From Diatrype stigma (Eukaryota; Ascomycota; Sordariomycetes; Xylariales; Diatrypaceae): a DNA stretch of 64,000 nt. The notes beneath the pieces are model-generated. The model ran no database searches. It was given only the letters and a program-made list of their open reading frames with translations, and was not told the origin of the DNA. Positions 37,070 through 48,155 of the stretch are shown here, piece after piece. A program made the translations under genes and the position numbers. The stretch lies in assembly GCA_022225965.2 (NCBI GenBank), contig JAKJXP020000143.1:1-64000 (forward strand). Direction: 5' to 3'. Numbering within the stretch: the first letter of the stretch is position 1; every line of letters starts with the position of its first letter.

Positions 37070-37857
37070 AGAAATAACGAAACGATTCCGGCTCCTTTAT
37101 AATAGCACCGCCCGATTATTTAAACAATTGCTTATAATATAAATCAATATCCGTAAAAAAAGAAAGAAAAAAGCATTATATACGATATAACATTTAAAAC
37201 GGCAAACGACATAAAAACAAACGTCGTATTAATATAAAAACCGTAAATCGTAATATCTTACGGTAAATAATAAATTAAGATTTATTTCCGATATAATACA
37301 TTTTCGCCGGTAAAAAACTAAACGAAATATTCCAAAATATTTATATACGTCCGAAAAAATCCATAACTTAATACCGCATAATTGCGCCTTTTCGTTATTA
37401 AAAACGCAGTAATAATATAAATTAATAACGTTATTATTAAAAACGTTTATTTAAACGGCGGCGCATTTTACGCGTTATTAACAGAATTCGAACGATAAGA
37501 ATTAGGCCCCCGAAAAATAATAATAAGCGACTTTAACGCAATATACTAAACGTAACAGCCGCGATAACGCAAGCGGCATAACGGTTTTAAGCAAAAAATA
37601 ACGGATTAATTCGAAAGCCAAAACCTTTAAGTTTTTAACGGAAATGAATTTACGCATTATTTAGGAAATACCATTAATTTCATAATATCTAACATTTTAA
37701 AAAGCTTAATTAAAATAAATAACAATAAATATATCAATTTAAACCATTACATTCTAATCGGTAAAATATTAATAAGCAAATTTATTAAGATCCTTAAGCC
37801 AAAATTTACCTTTCTTTTAAACGCGGCTTTAAGATTTTCTTAACTTATTTATATATA
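37070..37857 (+). mobile_element. LINE L7, endonuclease segment
   Basis: L7 resumes directly after L8 and its target duplication. It covers the start of ORF2 and most of the endonuclease and is then split by Helitron HeA at CTTATTTATATATA. The sequence continues at 48027 (TTAAACAAAAT) with no base gained or lost relative to L6. Confidence 0.85.
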
Positions 37858-37960
37858 AAATTTTTTTGACCGCTACGAAAAGAAAAAAAAGGTACGGCCC
37901 TACGCAAGCTTCGGGGACCTTTTTTTTTTTTTTCCGGGTCAAAAAAATTTCCCGCGCGGG
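37858..37960. repeat. 3'-terminal foldback of HeA
   Basis: Outer arms AAATTTTTTTGACC (37858-37871) and GGTCAAAAAAATTT (37937-37950) enclose a second stem (A-run-GGTACGGCCC... against ...GGGGACC-T-run). A GC palindrome CCCGCGCGGG (37951-37960) follows immediately. Helitron 3' ends typically carry a GC-rich hairpin next to the terminus. Confidence 0.75.
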
Positions 37961-38027
37961 GCGATTTTTTTGGGGTTATTGGGCCATTTTACTTGCTTAT
38001 TTTTTGGATTAACGTAAAATATTAAAA

Positions 38028-38124
38028 CTTAATCGGAGATTATTTTATAAAGGTAATATAATACGGAAATTATGTTTAGAAATTCAGGCTTAAAAAATAC
38101 TTCGAACGTTTTTGCCTGCGATTA
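38028..38124. repeat. Inverted copy of the 5' terminus inside the 3' end of HeA
   Basis: About 97 bp (CTTAATCGGAG ... GCCTGCGATTA) that are the reverse complement of the element's first bases (47929-48026), with mostly C/T or G/A differences. In HeB the pair is 53367-53465 and 63294-63391. The copies are asymmetric: one is terminal, the other is ~170 bp inside. Confidence 0.85.
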
Positions 38125-38279
38125 ATTGTTTTTATTATTATAATTTTCTGTTTAGGATTATATTAATTATCGATAGCCTAAGCTTTATAAATAACGCCTT
38201 TCGTTAATTTCTTTTTAAATCTAAGCGTAATAATTTAATATAATTTATTGTATAAATATAGCTCGTATTTATAGTTCTT

Positions 38280-38690
38280 TTAATTATTTTGTCGCTAAAA
38301 ATTGCGAAAATACGAATCCCATTCTTTTTAATCCATGGGGAATAAAAGATGTGGCTCGTTTATTAAGTGTTCGGTCGAAAATCCGTGCTCCAAATAAGGC
38401 GTATAATATTCGTATTTACGCAAAACATTTAGCTTTTTATTGCCCATAAATGGTCGTAATCGAAAGGCGAAATCCAGAAACGGCTAGGACCGCATTAATG
38501 ATAATTATTAAAAAAGGAACTGTTAAAAAGGGGGCTATTAAAAAGGGGGCTGGCAAAAGCGGCTTTAAAAAAGCATAAGAAATGGGCGACGTAATTGCTG
38601 CATTAAATTGAAACTAAACGAAGGCTGGCGCTTATAAGGGAAAATACGGATAATATCCGACGATAAATCGGAATTAACGGTAATAAATTA
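38280..38690 (+). pseudogene. Possible short gene remnant in HeA
   Basis: A frame with few stops reads IKDVARLLSVRSKIRAPNKA, then NIRIYAKHLAFYCP, VVIERRNPETARTALM and a KKGAIKKGAGKSGFKKA stretch. The homologous HeB region (about 62740-63130, minus strand) keeps the same frame, with differences mostly at third positions or of RIP type, suggesting it once coded. Not recognised. It lies just inside the 3' inverted repeat. Confidence 0.35.
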
Positions 38691-40029
38691 ATTAAATTAA
38701 TTATTAATTATTTAATTGCGTTTATTCGATTTTTTATTTTTAAGGCCGATATGTTTTTTGATTATTTTTTTCCAATTATTCAGCATATTTGACGACGTAA
38801 TAATTTAATCGTAGCTATTGTTATATTATTGTTTTGCATAAAAGGAATCCATAAATAAAGCCTTAAAAAAATAAACAATTCAAAAGTTATAAGTTTATTT
38901 ATTATTTTATTGCGAAAGCTTATTTATAAAAACGATAATAATAGGGCAGGATTTATTTAAGGCGAATCTTTTTTAAAAATCGCAATATATTTGTTAAATT
39001 TTTTAATACGTATTATAAGTTATTAACGAATCGAAAACCAAAAGCATTTTTCGAAGCATTTAATATAAAACGCCAACCTAATATTCGAATAAGCTTAAAA
39101 GTACTTATTGCGGTATCTAAATAAACGTCGGTTTATTGGTATTATATGTCGTTTTATTATTTCTTTTTATGGCGTATTTCGGATTAATTTCGAATACGAA
39201 TAATAACTTGAACGAATTAATGCATTCGGTAATAAATAAGGCCATGCTTTTAATTTTATTTTTAAGTAAGTATTCGGATTGGAACTTATAATTTAAAGCA
39301 AGCCATAATTCGGCAGCTTAAATCTTAAAGGTTACCGCATTTATATAATTAAATACCTTAATATTACGAAAAGATTTATCGCTATTGCTTATAAAATAAG
39401 GGCTAATATTTAGGTCGTAATTAAAAGTAAGCGTTTTATTGGCAAAAAAAACGTAATAATTAATAATTTAACGTTAAAAAGTTTTATTATTATGGATTAT
39501 AACCAGCAAATTATTAAATAATCTTATATCGCAATGTTTATAAATAACGAAATATAACGATATAATTATAAATGGCAACGATTAAAACGAATAATATATA
39601 AGCTGTTGCGATAATATAAAATGAACTTTTCGAAAAAAAACGACCTGGCAATAAAGGTATAATAAATAAACAAATAAATTAGGTTTGGTTAAAAATCTGG
39701 CTTATAGGTAGATTAATTAGGTTTGGCTAGAAATTTGGCTTATAGGTATTATATAAATAAGTTTTAATAATTATAACTAATATTTTTTTTAATTATAGCA
39801 ATATAATAAATATAATATATGCCTTAAATAAAATAATTATAAGCCATTTAAATAGGCCAAACTTATTATAGCATATAAAATAAATTTTTTTATTTAATAT
39901 TTTTAACTTTTAAGCTTTAATTTTTTATATAGCAACTTTATTTTATCCGTTAGTTTTGATTCGTTTTTAATACATTACTACTTAAATTAAGTTTTTTATA
40001 CGTAATAGCTATTATAAATAACCGCAAAT

Positions 40030-40990
40030 TACGACTTATTATTAATATAATTAAAAACGAAAAAATATAGAAGCTAATTTATTAAATTTCGCATATTTCC
40101 ATTTTTAATAATGGAAGCCATTATTAAAGATTTAAACCGCTTATTCGTAATATTCCTATTTCCAGCATCGAAAAAAGTCGATTTTATCGTACGTTTAAAA
40201 AAAACCAAAAGCTTATCCAAATTATTATTAATTATGCCAGTATTAAATAAACCATTAATATTCTTAAAAAGCTAATCGATATATTTCTTTTTATTATATT
40301 TTATTAGCTTTATCGTTTTTATAAAGAATTTACGGTATTAATTAAATTAAATGCTATCTTTATTTAAATATATATTTATTATACGTATTTATATAAATCG
40401 CATATTAATAATATATAGGTATTATTTTATTTAATTATTACGTTTTTAATAGGAATGGTTTAAAAACGATTTATTAAATGGGATATTACGGATATTAAGT
40501 TTTGAAATGTAATAATCGGGCCCTAGTTATTTTCGACTTATACGACCGATAAAAAATCGCCGGCATAAATATACGAAATATACGTAGCTATTAAAATCGG
40601 CCTTTTTATGAATAAGATTATGTATTTCTTATTAATCAATATAAATGCTAAAGCGGCTTTATATATTTAAGTTTATGAATAGCTTAATATTGCGCCGTAT
40701 TAATAATATAAAGCCAACGTTTATTATATATGGCCGTTTTATGGCTGCTGGTTTATTTTCGGAATTAATATTATAGAATATAAATACGAAAGTTGTAAGA
40801 TATTAAGAAAAACATGTACCTTTAAAAATAACATATTTGTAAAGTTCCGAATTAAAAAAAACGATAGGCCAAATATTTACGACGAAAATATTAATTTAAT
40901 TACGGTTAAGCTATATACGATTTAAATTGGAAATAAACGGTTACAATTATAAGGCGGCGAAATATTTAATATATGCTTATAAAAAAAAAA
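40030..40990 (+). pseudogene. Unrecognised gene remnant convergent with RepHel (HeA)
   Basis: About 320 codons can be read through RIP-type stops on the strand opposite RepHel. Recognisable stretches include SIEKSRFYRTFKKNQKLIQI, FYKEFTVLIKLNA, FSTYTTDKKSPA.IYEIYVAI, YYIWPFYGC and FKNNIFVKFRIKKNDRPNIYDEN. The HeB copy (about 60430-61400, minus strand) preserves the same frame without frameshifts, and W/Y/C placement is protein-like. I do not recognise the family. Its 3' end meets the 3' end of RepHel. Confidence 0.45.
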
Positions 40991-41129
40991 ACGCAAAATT
41001 AAATTAAAAAAACATAAAGAATACGAAAAATTGCCGTAACAAAAAAAAAAGTTATTGCATTTATATTTAAAAGTTTCTTACGAAATAAAGTTAATGCTAT
41101 AAAAATTATTGCTATTAAAATTATCGCTA

Positions 41130-44100
41130 TTAAATTAATAAATAAGGAATTGCCGAAAATAAATTGCATATAAAGGCCGAATTAAAGCATGCTTTAAACG
41201 GATATTATAATTATTAAATTTTATTTACATAAGCGGATAATTATTTTCGTAATAAAAACGGCCGCGATTAAATGAAATATCGAACATTAAGCCTTATAAT
41301 GGAAATATTTTAAAAACGGCTATATATAATAATTTAGTAATAAATTCATAATTCGAAATATTATACATTACTTAACGCAAAATAACGCCTTAAGATTTAT
41401 ATATTATAATGGCATATGCAATAAATAAGGAAAATTGCTTTCGGTAATAAGTAATACCTTTTACGACAAAGTCCTGTCGAATTCGAAAAATAAATACGGC
41501 AGCTTTGTTTTAATCGTTATAAAGCTTGCGGCTATTCGAATTAATAAATGCCGGGCCAATATAATTATTAAAAGCTATTATAATAATTTCCGAAGCATTA
41601 TTTATAACGTTTAAGCCTTAAGTTTAAGAAATATCGTATACCGTATCTTAAGTTCCGTTTATAAAACCGATATAGCTTTATAAGTTACGTATTAATATAA
41701 TTCGGTATTTAATGCAAATAAAAAAGCTTTTAAAAAGGTTATTAGCATTAAAAAAAGCGGCTTTATTTGCATTAAATCCTTTATGTTTAGCATAAATTTG
41801 AATAATTGGATTTGCAAGCCGTATTATATAATTATGGTTATATTAATTAATACGAATCTTAATAAAATAAATGCATATAACATTATCGAAACTTATAATT
41901 TCGGCAAAAAAAAGCTTTATAACGTATTTAAACGTTAATAGTTTCCAAAAAACGGTAAAAACCTTAAGTTGTTGCAACTTTAATAAGGCTTTGCGAAATC
42001 GGGTTTATTCGGATTCTTATTAGCGCTAAATAGTAATAAAAAATACCAAGCGCTTAAAGGCTTTATATAATCCGTATTCAGTAATATCGTAATGTTTAAT
42101 TAATTGCTTAAAAGCATATAACGGCTTATTTATAACGGAAAATAATTAAAAGAAATTTTTAATAAGCAATATATTTAAGCCGCTAAAATAATTATTGCGG
42201 CGATTAAGAAAAATCTTTTGGAATCGCCGGTTAATCCAGCTTAAATTTTGCAAGTCGAATATGTTTTTTTCGTCGATAATAAAAAAGTAAACGTTACGAA
42301 AGCGCCGTTATAAAGTATTTAATAAGCTAGCATTTTTTATTAAGGGCTTATATTCGTTATTAATAAATAAACGAAACAAAAAATGCAATATTTAGCCATT
42401 AATTTAATTATTAATTACGCCAATTAAAACAATTCGAATTATAAACGACTTGCTTATTATAAATAATTGCTAAAAATATAACGATATAATTTTAATAAAA
42501 TAAAACTTTTTAGTTTTATTATTGCCATTAACGTATAATAATAATTGCTTTAATTAATTACCGGTAAAAAAGCTTTAATAATAATTAATTATTATATTAT
42601 ATATAATTCGCTATTCGGAATTTAAGGTTTTAATCATATTTAATACCAAGTTTTTAATATCGTAATCGTCGGGATATTTTTTGCGGCGCTTTTTTTAATA
42701 GCTACCGCTAACGAAATTTTCATAAACGTATCGATTAATATAAAAGAATTAATCGTAATTAATATTAATATTACGGCAGCTAAGTAATTTAGCGTCTTTT
42801 TGTTTGGATAAAAAATTTGGCATTATTCGAATAATATGCTGCTAGTTTTTTAAAATAATGTTATTCGCATTATTTAAGCCAGATTCGAATTTTTTATTAT
42901 CGGACTAAACATTTTTTCGATTAACCGTACCGTAATAATTATCTTTATAAATATAATGTTGCATATAATATGCATATATTGCAATATAATTGTCGAATTT
43001 AATTTCGTTATTAATTAATAATTCGTTAATATAGCAATAAAAATGGTTTAATAATAACTTTATTCGACAAAAGTTAAAAAATTGCTAATAAATTCGAATA
43101 GGCTTATAACGAAGGAAATAATTTAATACTTTAGGCTACGCATTAATGATATGCCATTTCTTAAAGTCCTAACCTTTGAAATCCCAGCGCTCGACGAATT
43201 CGAAATACGAAACGTATTTCATATATGTACCTTTTTGTTTATATTTTTTTTAAGCTGTAGCGCTTTTTTTAATTTCGTCGCTTTCGTTATTAAGGTCCAG
43301 GATTCGGATATGTTTTTTAAAAGGGCGATAATCGACGTTACGTATTATACGACTATTTTTTTATAAAGGAAGCTGCAACAAATAATAACAAACCTTTTAA
43401 GCAAAATAATTCCTTTTTTCGATAAGCTTGTTTATAAATTTAAAAATAAACGAAAACATGGAAATATTATTAATTATATGCGGCAAAATAAATTAAATAA
43501 TTTAAGCATATATAACAAATTGTTATTCGGATTTGCCGCAATATTTAGCTACATAATTAATAACAGCCGTATCGCTAATATATAAAGAAATATCCGTATT
43601 AATTAATTACGATATAATTATTAATGAATTAAATTAATTAAAATAAATATTATTACGTACGGCATTAAATAATTACCAAAATTTATTTTTTATTTTAGCA
43701 ACGCGAGATTCGTTTCGTATAAAACGTAAAAAATTAAAGCGGCAAACGGGATTTGGCAACTTTTCGTCCTTTTTTCGAGCCTCGTTAGCCGTTTTTTTAA
43801 TAATCCGGAAACAATACGTAATAAAACATTTATAACGCTAGCAACGGTTTATAATGTTATTTAATTATTATTACGTAAGTTCCGTATAAAAAGAATTAAT
43901 ATATAGCGGATTGTTATCCGTACCGCCGCGGCCGATTTTTTAGGGCTTAGGATTTATGGCAATAATATGGTAGCCCCAAATCTTGGCGTATATATTCCGA
44001 CTTTTTTATATATCCATATCCAAAAAAGGGCTATTTTTAAATCAATATAATCCATAAACGTAACCGCTATTACGATCCTATTATTCGAAGTGGTATTAAA

Positions 44101-45770
44101 AGTTACCGAAATTAAATTTTTCCGCCAATACGATTTTTCGAAATAAAATAGCCCAAAAAAAGAAATGCTATGCAATAATATAAGGATTCTTACGTAATAA
44201 GCGTCGAAATAAGCTTATTCGTTTATATTCGTTTAATTGCTTTTATTAATTAAACTTAAGCATATAACGGTATAAGCTTTATTAATAAAGATTTGCCGGA
44301 TTTAAAATAATAAACGCAAACGGCAGCTTTAAGTAATAAAAAAAGGCTTTTAATTTTCGCCAATACTTATACCAAAAAAAACGAATATTTTTAATAATAC
44401 CTACAAACCGAATAATGCGATTAAAAATAATTTATGCCTTAAGCTTATTTGAATTTTTAAGAGCTTCTTATAATTAACGTTTAAAAATGGACGAATTAAA
44501 TTCCTTATTTATAAAATAACGACTATAATTACGGGCTTGCTTACGTATTAAAGTATTTAATGCAATATATCGAAAAATATAATGCTTAATAAAACGACTA
44601 TTTTTTTAGCGTATAACATAATTAAAATAATCTTAATATTTAATAATACGCTATCGAAACTTAATAAAATCGGCCTTGTTATAAAAATAAAGTATAAAAT
44701 ACGTAAAAAAACATAAAACGTAAAATTAATTGAATTTATTAAAAAGGGTTTGCCATATAAATGGCATTAAGAAATAATAAATAGCGTTTAATTAAATTGC
44801 TTATAACGGTATATTCGGTTCCGAAAACGACGGATCATTTTTGTTGTTTTTTTTTAAGCGGTTTAATTTAAATGTTTTAATAAATAAATTAAAAACCGCC
44901 GCTTTATTATATGCATCGATATTTTTTGAAATAGCTTTATTTACGGGATCCGCGTTCGGATTTACTGCTGTATATATTTTATTCGTTTCGTAAATATTAA
45001 GCAAGTCGTAAATATTGCTATCTTTAAGTAATTAAAATAAATTATAATGATTTAATATAAAATTTATATAGCCCGGATAATTTATAGAAAAAAAATTTAA
45101 TTACATATATATAATTTAGCGACGAATACGAAACCGCCGGCGAAATTAACGTTTCATTTCTGGAATATTGTCGGTATTTTTAAAACGAAAAAGAATTATG
45201 TCGAAATGTTTTAAAAATAAAGGCAATTCGTTATATATTTTATTAATATCGCGTAAAAAATGCATAATATGTTCCGTATATTTATATTATTAATTACGAA
45301 TTTATAAAAAATTAATTAATTAATTAAGTTATATAATAATAAAATAAACAATAAAAACATTAATTATAATATAAATTCTTGCAATAAATAGCCTTTCGAT
45401 TGCTTTAAACGGAATAAGCCAAAAAAAAACGTTGCCAAAGTTTAAATTATTGCCAACAAAAAAATAAAAAGGTTTATTTATTAATTTCTTATTATTCTTT
45501 ATTTAATAAGTAATGCAAATACTTATATTTAATAACTTAACGTCGAATTATTTATGTTAATAACGCGGATAAAAATATATTTATTCCGCTTTTAAGGCTT
45601 CGTCGAATCGCTTTTTAATAGTTGCGTTTTTAAGAAATAACGTAAGTTTTTAGTCGTTACCTTTGTATTATACCGGTTTTTCGTCGAAATTACGATATTT
45701 TGGAAATCGAATTTATTACCGCTGTTTACGTTTAATTATCCGAAAAGACGCATAATTATATATTCGAAGT
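41130..45770 (-). pseudogene. RepHel of HeA, degenerate
   Basis: The counterpart of the HeB gene described at 55650-60290, on the minus strand here. Landmarks: the open N-terminal piece 44801-45004 (starts MLNIYETNKIYTAVNPNADP), the Rep region around 44000-44200, and the helicase motif reading LNILLIKNFF near 42160 (LNILLIGDFF in HeB, so Gly and Asp are lost here). Apparent frames on the opposite strand or in other phases (such as 43954-44175 minus) are shadows. The gene has many stops and cannot be functional. Confidence 0.75.
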
Positions 45771-45899
45771 CGTCCTCGTTTTCGCATTCGAATTCGTTTG
45801 GAAAATAAAAGAAACGAAAAATCAAAAAAGGCCTACAAATTACGATTAGGACTAATATGTTACAGCTAAAAAGATTATAGCGTTGGTTTTAATATTAAC

Positions 45900-47064
45900 G
45901 TCGATATATGTTTAGGCGTTACGTAATAACCAATCGAAACAAAAATACGAGCAATTCGAATAGCCCGATTAAACGAACGATTATGCGGCTTATTACGCGG
46001 CTTATTATGCGGCTAAAAATTAAATAATGCCATAATCGGATTAAAGAATAATAAAAACGGCAAAAAAACAAGCTAAATATATTAACGTAACCGTATTTTT
46101 GGCAATATTGAATTGGAAAATTGTTTTATTAATGAATCTAAAAAGCTTGAAATAGCAAAAAATAAAAAAAGCAAATAATAATTAAAAATAAAATAAAATT
46201 AAACTTAAAAAGGAATTTATAATGTCGATTCGTTTTTTGAATTTAATTAAAACGTATCGTTATTAAAATTTAATTTAACCCGTAAATTAAATAATATCGG
46301 GATTTGTAACGGCTCTTTTTAATAACGTCGCTGTAATCGGTAATTTCGTTAAATAATGTATTATTTAAAACGGACGGCAATTATACGAAATAAATTATTT
46401 TAAACCTATTTATTACGATAATACATATTACTAAGCATTTCGTAAATTAAATTTATATAACGTCGATTGGATTTAAATAAATGGCGTAACTAAATTGCTA
46501 AAAGGCGAAAAATCGAATAAAAATGGGCCAAAGGCTAAAACTAAAAAGCTGGTTACTAAAAATCCAAAAACTAATAAGCCAATTATTAAAAAGCCAGAAA
46601 TTAATAAGCCAGAGATTAATAAATTACCTACTAAAAAGCCACCTGCTAAAAAGTTACCTATTAAGGAATCAGTTATTAAAAAACTAATTAGAAAGAAATT
46701 GGCTAAAAAAAAGCCGGCTACTAAAAAGCCAGAAATTAAGGAGCCAATTAAAAAGGAACTGGCTAAAAAGGAACCGGCTAAACAAGAGCTGGCTAAAAAA
46801 AAGCTGGCTAAAAAGGAACTGGCTAAAAAGGAACTGGCTAAAAAAAAGCTAACTGGAAAGAAGCTGGCTAAAAAGAAGCTGGCTGGAAAGGAATTGGCTG
46901 GAAAAAAACTGGTTAAAAAGAAGCTGGCTAAAAAAGAACTGGCTAAAAAAGAGCTGGCTAAAAAAAAGCTGGTTAAAAAAAACCAAAAGATTAAAAAACC
47001 GCATATTCAAAAGCAATACGAAAGAAATTATTTACTGCGGTATAAAAATAAAATGCTTATATAA
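45900..47064 (+). pseudogene. Helitron passenger gene, Lys-rich repeat protein (HeA)
   Basis: The last 189 codons (46495-47064) are open: MLKGEKSNKNGPKAKTKK, then KPEINKPEINKLP, then about 20 five-residue units of the form KKELA/KKKLA/GKELA, ending QYERNYLLRYKNKMLI. Reading upstream through stops gives YYAAYYAAYYAA (~45978-46016) and a segment NVAVIGNFVK...RQLYEINYFKPIYYDN (~46330-46410). It lies divergently from RepHel. The tail resembles low-complexity basic DNA-binding tails of the histone H1 kind, but that is only a compositional likeness. It is unusual in staying open amid RIP. Confidence 0.5.
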
Positions 47065-47349
47065 TAAAATAAAGTTAATACTAATTCGAAATAAAAACAT
47101 AAGCATATATACGTTTTGTAAAATATAATTATAATAAAAAAGGCATTTCTAAATAAAAATATGCAAATATCGCTTATAAATAAATTAATTTAATAATTGA
47201 AACTATTAATAAGCATAACAAACCTTAGAATTCGTAAAATGATTTATATTAATAAAATTCGAAAAAGTTATATATAAGCCGCAAATAGGTTTCGAAAAAC
47301 CTGTAATGCGCTATATTATAACGAAAAAGCTACGTATAAAACTTAAAAA

Positions 47350-47640
47350 GGTTATACATAAATCGCGCATAAAATTCGAAAAGGCCGTAACGCATTACGA
47401 ATAAGTCGCGTATAAAATTCGAAAGGGCCGTAATGCATTACGGATAAATTGCGGATAAAAATAAAAAAATCGTAATGCATTGCGAATAAATTACGAATAA
47501 AAATAAAAAAGTCGTAATATATTATAAATAAATTGCAAATAAAAATAAAAAGGTCGTAATGTATTACAAATGGATTACAAATGAAAATGAAAAAATCGTA
47601 ATATATTGCGGATGGATTACAAAAAAGAATAAAGAAATTT
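47350..47640 (-). repeat. 42-bp palindrome-bearing tandem repeats (HeA)
   Basis: Six or seven units, reverse complement of those in HeB (53775-54060). CGTAATGCATTGCG/CGTAATGCATTACG palindromes recur about every 42 bp. Confidence 0.85.
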
Positions 47641-48026
47641 CTAAAAAAAACTGGAATGGTTTAATGGTATAATAAAATATGCGAACAAATTAAAGCAAGT
47701 TACGGAAAAGTTATAAACAAATTAAAACAAATCGAAACAAATTACGAATAAGCTAAAGCAAACTTAAATAAAATCCGGAAATATAATAATGTTATTAACC
47801 GTACGTATAAAATAAATGGATTTTGTTATTATTTATATATAATACTTATAAAGGGTAAAGATTAATTAGCTAGCAAAACGGAGCTAGCTAATTCGACCAG
47901 TCGCCAAAGCGAACGCAGCGGGTCCGACCAATCGCAGGCGAAAACGTTCGAGGTATTTCCCAAGCCTGAATTTCTGGACATAATTTCCGTATTATACCAC
48001 CTTTACAGAATAACCTCCGGTTAGGA

Positions 48027-48155
48027 TTAAACAAAATAACCGGCCGCATTTACGTTAATACAAAAATACGAAAATATAACCTGCCGCTTATTAAATACGC
48101 TTAATTGGACAATAAAAGCATCGGAAAAATCCAGGCATAACCGCAAACGATACGC
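48027..48155 (+). mobile_element. LINE L7, third segment
   Basis: TTAAACAAAATAACCGGCCGC continues the endonuclease-RT linker interrupted at 37857. It runs 129 bp and is then cut by the 5' end of LINE L9. The remainder of L7 is not in the window. Confidence 0.85.

Larger units (their letters stand above)
29490..37083 (+). mobile_element. Full-length LINE L8 with 14-bp target duplication
   Basis: The element is 29504-37069; AGAAATAACGAAAC is duplicated exactly at 29490-29503 and 37070-37083. Subtracting the three nested insertions and their duplications leaves about 6.48 kb, matching L5 and L6. Domain order is the same; the RT motif at 34186-34197 now reads YTDD, a G-to-A change of the Ala codon. 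It is among the most heavily RIP-mutated copies here. It contains T2 (33167-33394), T3 (34862-34995) and S5 (36212-36894). Confidence 0.9.
37858..48026 (-). mobile_element. Autonomous-type Helitron HeA (10.2 kb)
   Basis: On the minus strand it runs 5'-TCCTAACCGGAGG (48026) to ...GGTCAAAAAAATTT-3' (37858), inserted between A and T of the L7 endonuclease region with no target duplication, as Helitrons do. Contents from its 5' end: 5' terminal region; 42-bp palindromic tandem repeats (~47350-47640); a Lys-rich repeat gene on the opposite strand; RepHel (~45770-41130); an unrecognised convergent gene; a ~97-bp inverted copy of the 5' terminus (38028-38124); and a GC-rich 3' foldback. The canonical CTRR 3' end is not seen. 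A near-identical inverted partner is HeB. Confidence 0.85.

Noticed and set aside
43954..44175. 73-codon minus-strand frame in HeA
   Set aside because: Same strand as RepHel but in another phase; the phase holding the HUH-type motif and neighbouring Rep residues is the coding one.
38028..48026. Mutator-type element defined by the ~97-bp inverted repeats
   Set aside because: The inner repeat is not at the insertion boundary (LINE L7 rejoins at 37857/48027), there is no 8-9-bp duplication, and the main gene is RepHel.
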